Origin: Streptomyces sp. Tu6071
Lineage (GTDB): Bacteria > Actinomycetota > Actinomycetes > Streptomycetales > Streptomycetaceae
Direction of reading: 5' to 3'
Length of the DNA: 64,000 nucleotides
Assembly: GCF_000213055.1 (NCBI RefSeq)
Contig: NZ_CM001165.1
Location: forward strand, 496,001-560,000
Positions 1-9,190 of this stretch are shown piece by piece; positions within the stretch are counted from its first letter, which is position 1; the number at the start of each line of letters is the position of its first letter. Below the pieces are notes generated by a model, which was not told the DNA's origin, did not search any database, and saw only the letters and a program-made list of their open reading frames with translations. The position numbers and the translations under genes are program-made.

Positions 1-105
1 TACGCACTGGGCCCGGGTACGGGTCTGGGAAGCGACGGCCAGTAGGTGTCCTCCGTCCGGAGGGCGTGCCCGCGAGTCCGAAGACCTGCCAGTCGCCCGG
101 ACGCG
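1..105 (+). promoter_or_regulatory. cobalamin (B12) riboswitch upstream of metE
   Basis: The stretch carries conserved cobalamin-aptamer blocks: a GGGAAGC segment at 28-34, a GTGCCCGCGAGTCC block at 66-79 and a B12-box-like GAAGACCTGCC at 80-90. The 5' part of the aptamer may lie before the window, because the match begins close to base 1. It sits about 150 bases before the B12-independent methionine synthase, the classical place for this element in actinomycetes, where B12 lowers metE expression. The 150 bases after it, which are GC-rich and end at the metE ribosome binding site GAAGGAG, presumably form the expression platform; the switching mechanism cannot be seen. Confidence 0.8.
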
Positions 106-256
106 CTCCGACAGCGCGCCCGGACATCCCGGTGACCTCGTGGGCGGGTCGGCGAGCACAGGCGGCGGACGCAAGCGGTCCCGCCTCCTTCGTCGTTCCT
201 TCGCGCCCCCGTGGACACCCGGGATCTCAGGGATTCATCTCGCGAAGGAGATCTCC

Positions 257-2572
257 GTGACACCGAAGTCCGCAGCCGCGGCAGCACGGGCCACCGTGTA
301 CGGCTACCCCCGCCAGGGCCCCGACAGGGAGCTGAAGAAGGCGGTCGAGGGATATTGGCAGGGCCGCGTCGACGCCGCGCGTCTCCAGGACACCGCACGC
401 GGACTGCGCGCCGCCGCCTGGCGACAGCTCGCCTCCGACGGCGCCGACGAAGTCCCCACCGGCGACTTCTCCCTCTACGACCACGTGCTCGACACGAGCG
501 TCATGGTCGGCGCGATCCCCGCGCGCCACCGCGCCGCCGTCGCGGCCGACGCGCTCGACGGCTACTTCGCCATGGCACGCGGCACGCGGGACGTCGCGCC
601 GCTGGAGATGACGAAGTGGTTCGACACGAATTACCACTACCTCGTGCCCGAGCTGGGCCCGGACACCGGGTTCACCGCCGACTCCGCGAAGCAGGTCGGC
701 GAGCTGCGCGAGGCGCTCGCCCTCGGGCTGCGCGCGCGGCCCGTCCTCGTCGGCCCGGTCACCTACCTCCTGCTCGCCAAGGCCGCCCCCGGCACCGAGG
801 ACGGTTTCGCGCCGCTGAGCCTGCTCGACCGGCTGCTCCCCGTGTACGAGGAAGTCCTCGCCGACCTGCGGGCGGCCGGCGCGGAGTGGGTCCAGCTCGA
901 CGAGCCCGCGCTCGTCCAGGACCGCACCCCCGCCGAACTCGCCGCCGCCGAACGGGCCTACGCGTACCTCGGCGGCCGTGCCGACCGCCCGAAGCTCCTC
1001 GTCGCGAGCTACTTCGACCGGCTCGGCGAGGCGCTGCCCGTCCTCGCGAAGGCCCCCGTGGACGGGCTCGCGCTCGACTTCACCGGAGCGGCGTCCGCGA
1101 ACCTCGACGCGCTCGCCGCCGCCGGGGGCCTGCCGGGCAAGCGGCTCGTCGCCGGGGTCGTCGACGGGCGCAACATCTGGACCGGCGACCTGGAGCGGGC
1201 CCTCGCGACGCTCGGCACGCTGCTCGGTCTCGCGGACCGCGTCGACGTCTCCGCGTCCTGCTCGCTGCTCCACGTCCCGCTCGACGCCGCGCGCGAGAAG
1301 GACATCGATCCGCAGGTCCTGCGCTGGCTCGCCTTCGCCCGGCAGAAGACCGCCGAACTCGCGACGCTCGCGAAGGCGCTGACCCACGGCACGGAGGCGG
1401 TCGCCGCCGCACTCGCCGCCAACCGCGCCGCGCTCGCCTCGCGCGCCGCGTCCCCGCTCACCCACGACCCGGCGGTACGGGCCCGCACGGCCGCCGTGAC
1501 CGACGCCGACGCGCGCCGCCCGGCCCCGTACCGGGAACGCGCCGCCGCGCAGCGCGCGCACCTCGCCCTGCCGCCGCTGCCCACCACGACGATCGGGTCC
1601 TTCCCGCAGACCGGCGCGATCCGCGCCGCGCGCGCGGACCTGCGCGCCGGGCGCCTCGACACGGCCGGGTACGAGAAGCGCATCGAGGAGGAGATCCGGC
1701 AGGTGGTCTCCTTCCAGGAGGAGGCCGGGCTCGACGTCCTCGTGCACGGCGAGCCCGAACGCAACGACATGGTGCAGTACTTCGCCGAGCGGTTGTCGGG
1801 GTACCTCGCCACGCGGCACGGCTGGGTGCAGTCCTACGGGACGCGGTACGTGCGCCCGCCCGTGCTCGCGGGCGACGTCTCGCGGCCGGCGCCGATGACG
1901 GTGCGCTGGACGGCCTACGCGCAGTCGCTCACCGCGAAGCCGGTCAAGGGGATGCTGACCGGGCCCGTCACGATGCTCGCGTGGTCCTTCGTCCGGGACG
2001 ACCAGCCGCTCGGCGAGACGGCGCGGCAGGTCGCGCTCGCGCTGAGGGACGAGGTGCGGGACCTGGAGGCGGCCGGGACGCGCGTCATCCAGGTCGACGA
2101 GCCCGCGCTGCGCGAGACGCTGCCGCTGCGCACCGACGCGCGCCCGGCCTACCTCGCCTGGGCCACCGAGGCGTTCCGCCTCACGACGAGCGGCGTCGAT
2201 GCCCACACGCAGGTGCACACGCACATGTGCTACGCCGAGTTCGGCGACGTCGTGGACGCGATCGACGACCTCGACGCCGATGTCATCAGCCTGGAGGCGG
2301 CGCGCTCGCACATGCAGATCGCGCACGAGCTCGCCGCGCACGGGTACCCCCGCGAGGCCGGTCCCGGCGTGTACGACATCCACTCGCCGCGCGTCCCCGG
2401 CGCGGACGAGGTCGCGGCGCTGCTGCGCACGGGGCTCAAGGCGATCCCCCCGGAGCGGCTGTGGGTCAATCCGGACTGCGGCCTGAAGACGCGCGGGTGG
2501 CCGGAGACCCGTGCCTCGCTGGAGCACCTGGTGGCGGCGGCCCGGACGGTGCGGGGCGAGCTGGACGCGTGA
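257..2572 (+). CDS. metE: cobalamin-independent methionine synthase
   Basis: MetE transfers the methyl group of 5-methyltetrahydropteroyl-triglutamate to homocysteine, the last step of methionine synthesis, in the cytosol. The 771-residue product has the two-barrel MetE length. The zinc and homocysteine site is visible as [10 protein letters not shown] near residue 655 and NPDCGLKTR near residue 740. The GTG start at 257 was chosen because GAAGGAG lies 6 bases before it; longer upstream reading is not MetE-like. A cobalamin riboswitch precedes it, so expression is expected when B12 is low and the B12-dependent enzyme MetH is idle. It converges on a citrate synthase gene with a strong hairpin between them. 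Confidence 0.96.
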   Translation: MTPKSAAAAARATVYGYPRQGPDRELKKAVEGYWQGRVDAARLQDTARGLRAAAWRQLASDGADEVPTGDFSLYDHVLDTSVMVGAIPARHRAAVAADALDGYFAMARGTRDVAPLEMTKWFDTNYHYLVPELGPDTGFTADSAKQVGELREALALGLRARPVLVGPVTYLLLAKAAPGTEDGFAPLSLLDRLLPVYEEVLADLRAAGAEWVQLDEPALVQDRTPAELAAAERAYAYLGGRADRPKLLVASYFDRLGEALPVLAKAPVDGLALDFTGAASANLDALAAAGGLPGKRLVAGVVDGRNIWTGDLERALATLGTLLGLADRVDVSASCSLLHVPLDAAREKDIDPQVLRWLAFARQKTAELATLAKALTHGTEAVAAALAANRAALASRAASPLTHDPAVRARTAAVTDADARRPAPYRERAAAQRAHLALPPLPTTTIGSFPQTGAIRAARADLRAGRLDTAGYEKRIEEEIRQVVSFQEEAGLDVLVHGEPERNDMVQYFAERLSGYLATRHGWVQSYGTRYVRPPVLAGDVSRPAPMTVRWTAYAQSLTAKPVKGMLTGPVTMLAWSFVRDDQPLGETARQVALALRDEVRDLEAAGTRVIQVDEPALRETLPLRTDARPAYLAWATEAFRLTTSGVDAHTQVHTHMCYAEFGDVVDAIDDLDADVISLEAARSHMQIAHELAAHGYPREAGPGVYDIHSPRVPGADEVAALLRTGLKAIPPERLWVNPDCGLKTRGWPETRASLEHLVAAARTVRGELDA

Positions 2573-2580
2573 GCCGATGA

Positions 2581-2618
2581 GGCGGGGGCGCGGCGCGTCA
2601 GGGCGCCGCGCCCCCGCC
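2581..2618. terminator. bidirectional hairpin between metE and prpC
   Basis: A 16-bp perfect inverted repeat (GGCGGGGGCGCGGCGC with its complement, 6-base loop) starts 8 bases after the metE stop and lies before the stop of the convergent citrate synthase. There is no T tract, as is common for Streptomyces terminators, so it could serve both strands. Confidence 0.75.
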
Positions 2619-2667
2619 TCCTGCCCGCCGGGCGGGACCTCCCCGTCACCGCCCGGCGGACGACCGT

Positions 2668-3798
2668 TCAGCCCTTGGGCACCTCGCGCTGCGCCACACC
2701 GTCGTAGGAGGCGAGCGGACGGATCAGCGAGTTGTGCGAGAGCTGCTCGATGATGTGCGCGGTCCACCCCGTGACGCGGCTCATCACGAAGATGGGCGTG
2801 AAGACCGGGGTGTCGAAGCCCATGAGGTGGTAGGCGAGACCGGCCGGGTAGTCCAGGTTCGGGTGGATCTGCTTGCGCTCGAACATCGCCTCGCGCAGCG
2901 CCGCGTGGAGCTTGTCCAGCCGCGGGGCCTCGGGGTTGTCGCTCTGCGCCACGAGCCGGTCGAGCGCGCCCTGCATGATCGGGACGCGCGAGTCGCCGTT
3001 CTTGTAGACGCGGTGGCCGAAGCCCATGATCTTGCGCTTCTCGGCGAGCGCCTGGTCGAGCCAGCGCGCGGCGTCGGCCGGATCGCGCACCTCGTCGAGC
3101 ATGTCCATCACGGCCTCGTTGGCGCCGCCGTGCAGGGGGCCCTTGAGCGCGCCGATCGCGCCGGTGACGGCGCTGTAGAGGTCGGAGAGCGTCGAGGTGA
3201 TGACGCGCGCGGTGAAGGTCGAGGCGTTGAAGCTGTGCTCGGCGTAGAGCGTGAGGGAGATCTCGAAGCAGCGCACGACCTCCTCGTCCGGGACCTCGCC
3301 GAAGCACATGTGGAAGAAGTTCTCGGCGTAGCCGAGCCGCGGGTCCGGGGCGATCGGGTCGAGACCGCGGCGGCGGCGCTGGTGGGCCGCGACGACGGTG
3401 GGGAGCTTCGCGAAGAGGGACAGCGACTTCGCGAGGTTCGCTTCCTCGCCGTTGTCGTCCTCGCGCGGGTCCTCGGCGCCGAAGAGGCTCACGGCGGTGC
3501 GCAGGACGTCCATCGGGTGACACGTCTCGGGCAGCCGGGCGAGCAGCTCGGACTCGGTGCGGTTGAGCGGGCGCAGGGCGCGCTCGGCGGCCTCGAACGC
3601 GGCGAGCTGCTTCTCGTCGGGGAGTTCGCCGTGCCACAGAAGGTAGGAGACGGCCTCGAAGGAGTGGTGCGCCGCGAGGTCCTGCACCGCGTAGCCGCGG
3701 TAGGTGAGGGAGTTGGTCTCCTGGATGACGGTGGAGACCTCGGTGGTGTCGGCGTAGACGCCGGCGAGGCCGCGGTGGATCTCCGGGGTGCTGGTCAT
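2668..3798 (-). CDS. prpC: citrate synthase / 2-methylcitrate synthase
   Basis: A 376-residue type II citrate synthase-family enzyme that condenses acyl-CoA with oxaloacetate. Family signatures are AEHSFNASTFTAR, GGANEAVM and GFGHRVYK (near residue 258), which carry the substrate-binding histidines. The ATG at 3798 follows GGAGGCACC; upstream codons in the same frame are proline-rich filler. The gene is last in a leftward run after methylisocitrate lyase and PrpD, so 2-methylcitrate synthase (propionyl-CoA as substrate) is the likely role. Sequence alone does not exclude ordinary citrate synthase activity, and some family members do both. Confidence 0.88.
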   Translation of the reverse strand: MTSTPEIHRGLAGVYADTTEVSTVIQETNSLTYRGYAVQDLAAHHSFEAVSYLLWHGELPDEKQLAAFEAAERALRPLNRTESELLARLPETCHPMDVLRTAVSLFGAEDPREDDNGEEANLAKSLSLFAKLPTVVAAHQRRRRGLDPIAPDPRLGYAENFFHMCFGEVPDEEVVRCFEISLTLYAEHSFNASTFTARVITSTLSDLYSAVTGAIGALKGPLHGGANEAVMDMLDEVRDPADAARWLDQALAEKRKIMGFGHRVYKNGDSRVPIMQGALDRLVAQSDNPEAPRLDKLHAALREAMFERKQIHPNLDYPAGLAYHLMGFDTPVFTPIFVMSRVTGWTAHIIEQLSHNSLIRPLASYDGVAQREVPKG

Positions 3799-3919
3799 GG
3801 GTGGTGCCTCCGGGAGGGGTTCGGGTGCCGGGGTGCGTACGGGTCGGTACGGGGCCGGGGGCCGGGCGCCGGTGGGTGTCCGGCGCCCGGGACCGCGGCC
3901 CACGTGGGCCGGGGGCGGC

Positions 3920-4825
3920 TCAGGCGTCCGGCGGGAGCGTGAAGTCGAAGACGGCCGAGTCGAAGGACGCGTACGCCTCGTAGTCGAGGAGTTCGTACAG
4001 CCTCGACCGCGTCTGCATCCTCGGGAGCAGCGACTCCTGCGTGCCCTCCGCCTTGACGGTGCGCAGTCCGTCCTCGACCGCGCCCATCGCGAGCCGCAGG
4101 AACGTCACGGGGTAGAGCGCGATGTTGTAGCCGAGGTCTTCGAGGGCCCGCGCGGTGAGCAGCTTGCCCTTGCCGAACTCGGTCATGTTGGCGAGCAGGG
4201 GGACGTCCACGGCCTTGCGGAACGCCTCGAACTCGGCCTCGTTCGCGAGCGCCTCGGGGAAGATCGCGTCGGCCCCCGCGTCGACGTACGCCTTGGCGCG
4301 GTCGATCGCGGCGTCCAGGCCCTCGACGGCGCGCGCGTCGGTGCGGGCCATGAGGAGGAAGTCCGGGTCGCGGCGGGCGTCGACGGCGGCGCGGACGCGG
4401 CGGCTCATGGTGTCGCGCTCGACGACGGACTTGCCGTCGAGGTGCCCGCAGCGCTTGGGGTTGACCTGGTCCTCCAGGTGGAGCCCGGCGAGCCCGGCGT
4501 CCTCCAGGAGCTGGACGGTGCGCGCGGCGTTCATGGGTTCGCCGAAGCCGGTGTCGGCGTCGATGAGGACCGGGAGATCGGTGGCGCGCGTCGTCTGCTG
4601 GGCGCGCGCGGCGATCTCGGTGACCGTCGTCAGGCCGATGTCCGGCAGCCCGAGGTCGGCGGCGAGGACCGCGCCCGAGAGGTACGCGGCCTCGAAGCCG
4701 GTGTCCTCGATGAGCTTCGCCGAGAGCGGGTTGATCGCGCCCGGCATCTGGAGCAGGCGGCCCGTCGCGAGCCGCTCGCGCAGGGCGCGGCGCCGCTGGG
4801 CCGGGGTGGTGCGGGTGTGCAGCAT
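3920..4825 (-). CDS. prpB: 2-methylisocitrate lyase
   Basis: PrpB splits 2-methylisocitrate into pyruvate and succinate, the last step of the methylcitrate cycle. The 301-residue protein has the isocitrate-lyase/PEP-mutase barrel: PGAINPLSAKLIE near residue 28, the metal-binding IDADTGFGE near 88-96, and the catalytic loop KRCGH near residue 125, where the cysteine is the general acid. The length matches PrpB rather than the much longer isocitrate lyase AceA. It begins 58 bases after the prpD stop, on the same strand, and precedes the synthase gene, giving the order prpD-prpB-prpC. Confidence 0.95.
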   Translation of the reverse strand: MLHTRTTPAQRRRALRERLATGRLLQMPGAINPLSAKLIEDTGFEAAYLSGAVLAADLGLPDIGLTTVTEIAARAQQTTRATDLPVLIDADTGFGEPMNAARTVQLLEDAGLAGLHLEDQVNPKRCGHLDGKSVVERDTMSRRVRAAVDARRDPDFLLMARTDARAVEGLDAAIDRAKAYVDAGADAIFPEALANEAEFEAFRKAVDVPLLANMTEFGKGKLLTARALEDLGYNIALYPVTFLRLAMGAVEDGLRTVKAEGTQESLLPRMQTRSRLYELLDYEAYASFDSAVFDFTLPPDA

Positions 4826-4883
4826 CAGGACGGGTCCTTCCGCTTGGTGCGGATGCTGGTGCGCGTCGGGCGGCTCCCGGGCA

Positions 4884-6395
4884 TCAGAAGACGCCCTTCG
4901 GCAGCTTCGCGTCGTAGGCGGCGACGGCCTCGGTGTCGACCTCGGGGAAGAGTCCGTCGAGGTCGCTCGCGCTCAGCTCGGCCAGGTGCTCGGCCGCGCC
5001 GAGGAAGCGGTCCTGCGCCTCGGGCGTGACGATGTTCTCGGCGAGGGTGCGGAACTTGCCCTGGTAGGCGGGGCGGTCGAAGGGCCGGGCCCCGGCCGGG
5101 TGCGCGTCGGCCACGCCCAGCTCGTCCTCGATGACGGTGCCGTCGTCGAGCGTGACGACGGCGCGGGCGCCGAAGGCGCGCTGCTGCGGGTCCGGGTCGT
5201 GGTAGCGGCGCGTCCACTCGGGGTCCTCGACCGTGGTGATCTTCTGCCACAGCGCGATCGTGTCGGGGCGCGCGGCGCGCTCGGGCGCGTAGGAGCGCTC
5301 GTGGTGCCAGGCGCGGTCCTGGAGGGCGACGGCGAAGATGTAGGGGACCGAGTGGTCGAGCGTCTCGCGGCTCGCCTTCGGGTCGTACTTCTGCGGGTCG
5401 TTGGCGCCGGAGCCGATGACGTTGTGGGTGTGGTGGCTCGTGTGGAGCACGATCGAGGCGACGCGGTCGAGCGGGATCTTCTCGCCCATGCGGCGGGCGA
5501 GGTCGATGAGCGCCTGCGCCTGGTACTCGGCGGAGTGCTCCTTGGTGTACGTGTCGAGGATGCCGCGCCGGGCCTCCCCGGCCTCGGGCAGCCACACCGT
5601 GTAGTCGGCTTCGGGGCCGTCGAGCATCCAGGCGAGGAAGCCGTCCTCGCCCTCGTAGATCGGCGAGGGCGAGGTCTCGCCGCGCATGGCGCGGTCGACG
5701 GCCTCGATCGCGGCCTTGCCGGCGAAGGCGGGGGCGTACGCCTTCCAGCTGGAGATCTCGCCCTTGCGGGACTGCCGGGTCGAGGTCGTGGTGTGCACGG
5801 CCTGCTGGATCGCCTGGTAGACGGTCTCGGTGGGCAGCCGCAGGAGCGCGCCGATGCCGCCCGCGGTCGCGGCGCTGAGGTGCGCGACGTGGTCGATGCG
5901 GTGCGCGTGCAGGCAGATGCCCTTGACGAGCGCGACGTGCAGCTCGTACGCGGCGACGACGCCGCGGAGCACGTCCTCGCCGGTCCGCCCGGTGTGCTGG
6001 GCGACGGCGAGGATCGGCGGGATGTTGTCGCCGGGGTGCGAGTAGTCGGCGGCGAGGTAGGTGTCGTGGAAGTCCAGCTCGCGCACCGCGGTGCCGTTGG
6101 CCCACGCGGCCCACTCGGGGCTGACCCGGCCCTGCGCGCCGAAGACCCGCGCGCCCGTGCCGGGGGTGCTCGCGCGGTGCGCGGTGGCCTGGGCGCGGGC
6201 GACGGCGACGGGGCGGCGGACGAGCGAGGCCATGGCGACCGAGGCGTTGTCGATGACCCGGTTGACGGCCATCGCGGCGCTCTCGGGGTCGGGCTCGACG
6301 GTGCCGGTGGCGACGGTGGCGAGCTTCCAGGCCAGCTGGTCCTCACGGGGCAGGCGGTCCGCACTGGGGTGCACGCGGACGTGGTGCTCGATCAC
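4884..6395 (-). CDS. prpD: 2-methylcitrate dehydratase (MmgE/PrpD)
   Basis: A 503-residue MmgE/PrpD-family protein expected to dehydrate 2-methylcitrate to 2-methyl-cis-aconitate without an iron-sulfur cluster. The conserved segment [14 protein letters not shown] near residue 120 is typical of the family. GTG at 6395 is preferred over a GTG four codons upstream because GAGGAG lies 6 bases before it, whereas the upstream codon overlaps that ribosome binding site. It is first in the prp operon and divergent from an ScfR-type regulator, with a 308-base shared promoter region. Confidence 0.93.
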   Translation of the reverse strand: MIEHHVRVHPSADRLPREDQLAWKLATVATGTVEPDPESAAMAVNRVIDNASVAMASLVRRPVAVARAQATAHRASTPGTGARVFGAQGRVSPEWAAWANGTAVRELDFHDTYLAADYSHPGDNIPPILAVAQHTGRTGEDVLRGVVAAYELHVALVKGICLHAHRIDHVAHLSAATAGGIGALLRLPTETVYQAIQQAVHTTTSTRQSRKGEISSWKAYAPAFAGKAAIEAVDRAMRGETSPSPIYEGEDGFLAWMLDGPEADYTVWLPEAGEARRGILDTYTKEHSAEYQAQALIDLARRMGEKIPLDRVASIVLHTSHHTHNVIGSGANDPQKYDPKASRETLDHSVPYIFAVALQDRAWHHERSYAPERAARPDTIALWQKITTVEDPEWTRRYHDPDPQQRAFGARAVVTLDDGTVIEDELGVADAHPAGARPFDRPAYQGKFRTLAENIVTPEAQDRFLGAAEHLAELSASDLDGLFPEVDTEAVAAYDAKLPKGVF

Positions 6396-6703
6396 AGGAC
6401 TCCTCACGAAGACGGAAACTTAACTGAGATCATCAACCCTGCCCGCCGGAGCCGCCGGTTACCAGTCCGTAGGGGTGTGGAATCCGTACAGTCGCCACGA
6501 ACGGTTCTGCGAAATCTGCGAATGGTAAATTCACAAGCGCTCCCGGGCCACCCGGGCGGCGGCTTCTCGTCCGGGGCGGAACCGCTCTTCGCAAGGAACG
6601 CGTCTCTTCGCGGGACGGGGGCGCACGGTGGACGACGGGGGCGCGCGACGGGTACGGAGCGCGCCACGGACACGGTGGCGGGGCAGGCGAGGAGGGACGG
6701 GGC
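6396..6703. promoter_or_regulatory. divergent promoter region with TGCGAA half-sites
   Basis: This 308-base gap separates the prp operon from its probable regulator and contains an AT-richer core. TGCGAA occurs twice as a 9-base direct repeat (6508-6513 and 6517-6522), and the inverted form TTCGCAA lies at 6588-6594. RamB/PrpR-type regulators of actinobacteria recognise TTTGCAAA-like sequences, so these are candidate operators. No convincing sigma-70-type -35/-10 pair was identified. Confidence 0.45.
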
Positions 6704-8167
6704 ATGGCCGGCGGCAGGCACGGGAAGCTGTACGCGCACGCCAAGCTGCGCCGGCTGCGCCGCGAGCGGGGCCTCAACCAGGTCGAGATGGCCCGCGCGC
6801 TCGGCATCTCGACGAGCTACGCGAACCAGATCGAGCAGGGCCAGCGCCCGCTGACCGTCCCGGTGCTGCTGCGCCTGGAGGAGGTCTTCGGGGTCGGCGC
6901 CGAGTACTTCTCGGTCGCCGACGAGGCGCGCCTCACGACGGATCTGCGCGCGGCGCTCGCGGACGAGGCGAGCGGTATCGAGTCGCCGCCGCCCGAGGAG
7001 ATCGCCGAGGCGGTGCGCGACCACCCCGACCTCGCGCGCGCCCTCGTCGCCCTGCACCGCCGCTACCGGGACGCCGCCGAGCAGGCCGCCGTGCTCGCGG
7101 GTCACGGCTCGGGCTCCCCTCCCCCGCCCGCGGGCGAGCCGCACGACGAGGTGCGGGACTTCTTCTACGCGCACCACAACCACTTCGCGCCCATCGACGC
7201 CGCCGCCGAACGGACCGCCGAGGCCCTCGCCCTGACCCCGGGCCGCTGCGCCGACCCGCTCACGGCGCACCTGGCCGCGCGCCACGACGTGCGGGTCCTG
7301 ACCGCGGCGCCCGGCAGGACCGCCGACGCCCGCCGCTTCGACGCGGGGACCCGCCGCCTCTTCCTGTCGCCGTGGCTTACCGAGGGCCAGCGCGCCTTCC
7401 AGCTCGCGACGCAGCTCGCGCTCATCGAGCAGGCCGCGCTCATCGACGAGGTCGCGGGCGACGAGACCCGCCTCACCTCGCCCGCCTCGGTCACGCTCGC
7501 GCGGATAGGGCTCGCGAACTACTTCGCGGGGGCCCTCCTCATGCCGTACGGGACCTTCCACCGCGCGGCGGAGGAGACGCGCTACGACATCGAGCTGTTG
7601 TCGGCGCGCTTCGGTGTCGGTTTCGAGACGGTGTGCCACCGCCTGAGCACCCTCCAGCGCGAGGGCCGCCGCGGGGTGCCCTTCTCGTTCCTGCGCGTGG
7701 ACCGCGCGGGGAACATCTCCAAGCGCCAGTCTGCGACGGCGTTCCACTTCTCGCGGCTCGGCGGCACGTGCCCGCTGTGGACGGTGTACGAGGCGTTCTC
7801 GGCGCCCGGCCGCATCCTCACGCAGGTCGCGGAGATGCCGGACGGCAAGCGGTACTTCTGGATCGCGCGCACGCTGGTGCGGGGCGGGCTCGGGCACCAC
7901 GCGCCGCGCGCCGAGTTCGCGCTCGCGCTCGGCTGCGAGCTGCGCCACGCGCACCGCCTCGTGTACGCGGAGGGCATCGCGCTCGACGACCCGCGCGCCG
8001 CGACCCCGATCGGCCTGGGCTGCCGGATCTGCGAGCGCCGCGACTGCGCGCAGCGGGCGAGACCCCCGGCGGGCGGACTGCTCGCGATCGACCCCGACCG
8101 GCGCACCACGGTCCCGTACCAGGTGCGCAGCAACGCCCAAGGCCCCGTCAAAAACCCCTCCGCATGA
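6704..8167 (+). CDS. short-chain fatty acyl regulator (XRE + ScfR/PrpR type)
   Basis: A 487-residue transcription regulator. An N-terminal XRE helix-turn-helix covers about residues 10-65 (MARALGISTSYANQIEQGQR). The middle carries the ImmA/IrrE-like fold seen in RamB and PrpR, and the C-terminal ScfR domain ends in the cysteine cluster CRICERRDC near residue 445. Homologues in mycobacteria and corynebacteria control acetate, propionate and glyoxylate genes in response to acyl-CoA. Its divergent position against prpDBC indicates it controls that operon, probably as activator. The ATG follows GGAGGGACGGGGC. The cysteine cluster may bind metal or iron-sulfur; that is inference. Confidence 0.88.
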   Translation: MAGGRHGKLYAHAKLRRLRRERGLNQVEMARALGISTSYANQIEQGQRPLTVPVLLRLEEVFGVGAEYFSVADEARLTTDLRAALADEASGIESPPPEEIAEAVRDHPDLARALVALHRRYRDAAEQAAVLAGHGSGSPPPPAGEPHDEVRDFFYAHHNHFAPIDAAAERTAEALALTPGRCADPLTAHLAARHDVRVLTAAPGRTADARRFDAGTRRLFLSPWLTEGQRAFQLATQLALIEQAALIDEVAGDETRLTSPASVTLARIGLANYFAGALLMPYGTFHRAAEETRYDIELLSARFGVGFETVCHRLSTLQREGRRGVPFSFLRVDRAGNISKRQSATAFHFSRLGGTCPLWTVYEAFSAPGRILTQVAEMPDGKRYFWIARTLVRGGLGHHAPRAEFALALGCELRHAHRLVYAEGIALDDPRAATPIGLGCRICERRDCAQRARPPAGGLLAIDPDRRTTVPYQVRSNAQGPVKNPSA

Positions 8168-8189
8168 CCCCCACCAGGAGCGCCCGCGC

Positions 8190-9185
8190 ATGACCTCCCT
8201 CCTCGTCACCGGTGCGGCCGGTTTCATCGGCTCGCACTTCACCCGCTACTGGCTGGAGAAACACCCGGAGGACTCCCTCGTGGCCTTCGACGCGCTCACC
8301 TACGCGGGCGTGCGCGCGAACCTCGCGGACGTCGCGGACCGGATCACGTTCGTACGGGGCGATGTCACGGACGGCCCGCTCGTGGCGCGTACCCTCGCCG
8401 AGCACCGCGTCGAGGTCGTCGTGAACTTCGCGGCCGAGTCGCACAACAGCCTCGCCGTGCTCGCCCCCGACCGCTTCTTCCGCACGAACGTGCTCGGCAC
8501 GCAGACCCTCCTGGAGGCCAGCCGCCGCCTCGGCGTCGCGCGCTTCCACCACGTCTCGACGTGCGAGGTGTACGGGGACCTGGCGCTGGACGCCGAGGAG
8601 GCGTTCACGGAGGAGTCCCCGTACCGGCCGCGCACGCCGTACAGCGCGAGCAAGGCGGGCGCGGACCACGCGGTGCGCGCGTACCACGAGACGTACGGCC
8701 TGCCCGTGACGCTGACGAACTCGGCGAACAACTACGGCTCGCACCAGTTCCCCGAGAAGGTGCTCCCGCTCTTCACGACGCGCGCGCTCGACGGCCTCGA
8801 TCTGCCCGTCTACACCTCGCGCGAGAACCGCCGCGAGTGGATTCACGTGCGCGACCACGTGCGGGCGATCGCCGCGGTGCTGCACGCCGGCCGCATCGGC
8901 GAGACGTACCACGTGGGGACGGGCACGGAGCTGAGCGTCGGCGCCCTCGCGGAGCACGTCCTCACCGAACTCGGCCTCCCGCTCTCCCTGCTGCGCACGG
9001 TGCCGGACCGCCCGGGGCACGACCGCCGCTACCTGCTGGACTCCTCGAAGCTGCGCGCGGAGCTGGGCTGGCGCCCCCGCGTCGACCTCGCGACGGGCCT
9101 GCGCGAGACGATCCAGTGGTACGCGCGCCACCGCGCCTGGTGGGAGCCGCTGCGGGGGCTGAGCCCGGTGGTGGAGGGGCGGTAG
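8190..9185 (+). CDS. NDP-sugar 4,6-dehydratase-like SDR with altered active site
   Basis: A 331-residue extended short-chain dehydrogenase. TGAAGFIGS (residues 7-15) binds NAD, and YSASK (Y151, K155) is the catalytic pair. The overall pattern, including NNYGSHQFPEK and ENRREWIHVRDH, is that of dTDP-glucose 4,6-dehydratase (RmlB). Two sites differ: the usual T-D-E acid/base triad reads T124-C125-E126, and the HVDRS-type substrate segment reads HNSLAV (85-90). The reaction or nucleotide sugar may therefore differ from RmlB. It starts 22 bases after the regulator gene and converges on two methyltransferases; no other sugar genes are nearby. Confidence 0.75.
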   Translation: MTSLLVTGAAGFIGSHFTRYWLEKHPEDSLVAFDALTYAGVRANLADVADRITFVRGDVTDGPLVARTLAEHRVEVVVNFAAESHNSLAVLAPDRFFRTNVLGTQTLLEASRRLGVARFHHVSTCEVYGDLALDAEEAFTEESPYRPRTPYSASKAGADHAVRAYHETYGLPVTLTNSANNYGSHQFPEKVLPLFTTRALDGLDLPVYTSRENRREWIHVRDHVRAIAAVLHAGRIGETYHVGTGTELSVGALAEHVLTELGLPLSLLRTVPDRPGHDRRYLLDSSKLRAELGWRPRVDLATGLRETIQWYARHRAWWEPLRGLSPVVEGR

Positions 9186-9190
9186 GCGGC

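Noticed and set aside
227..3637. Very long open frames antisense to metE and prpC, and similar ones across the window (for example 19239-21473 minus, 26366-28774 plus, 58398-61502 minus)
   Set aside because: They run opposite or frame-shifted to genes with clear family motifs, are rich in R, A, G and P, and come from the high GC content that removes stop codons.
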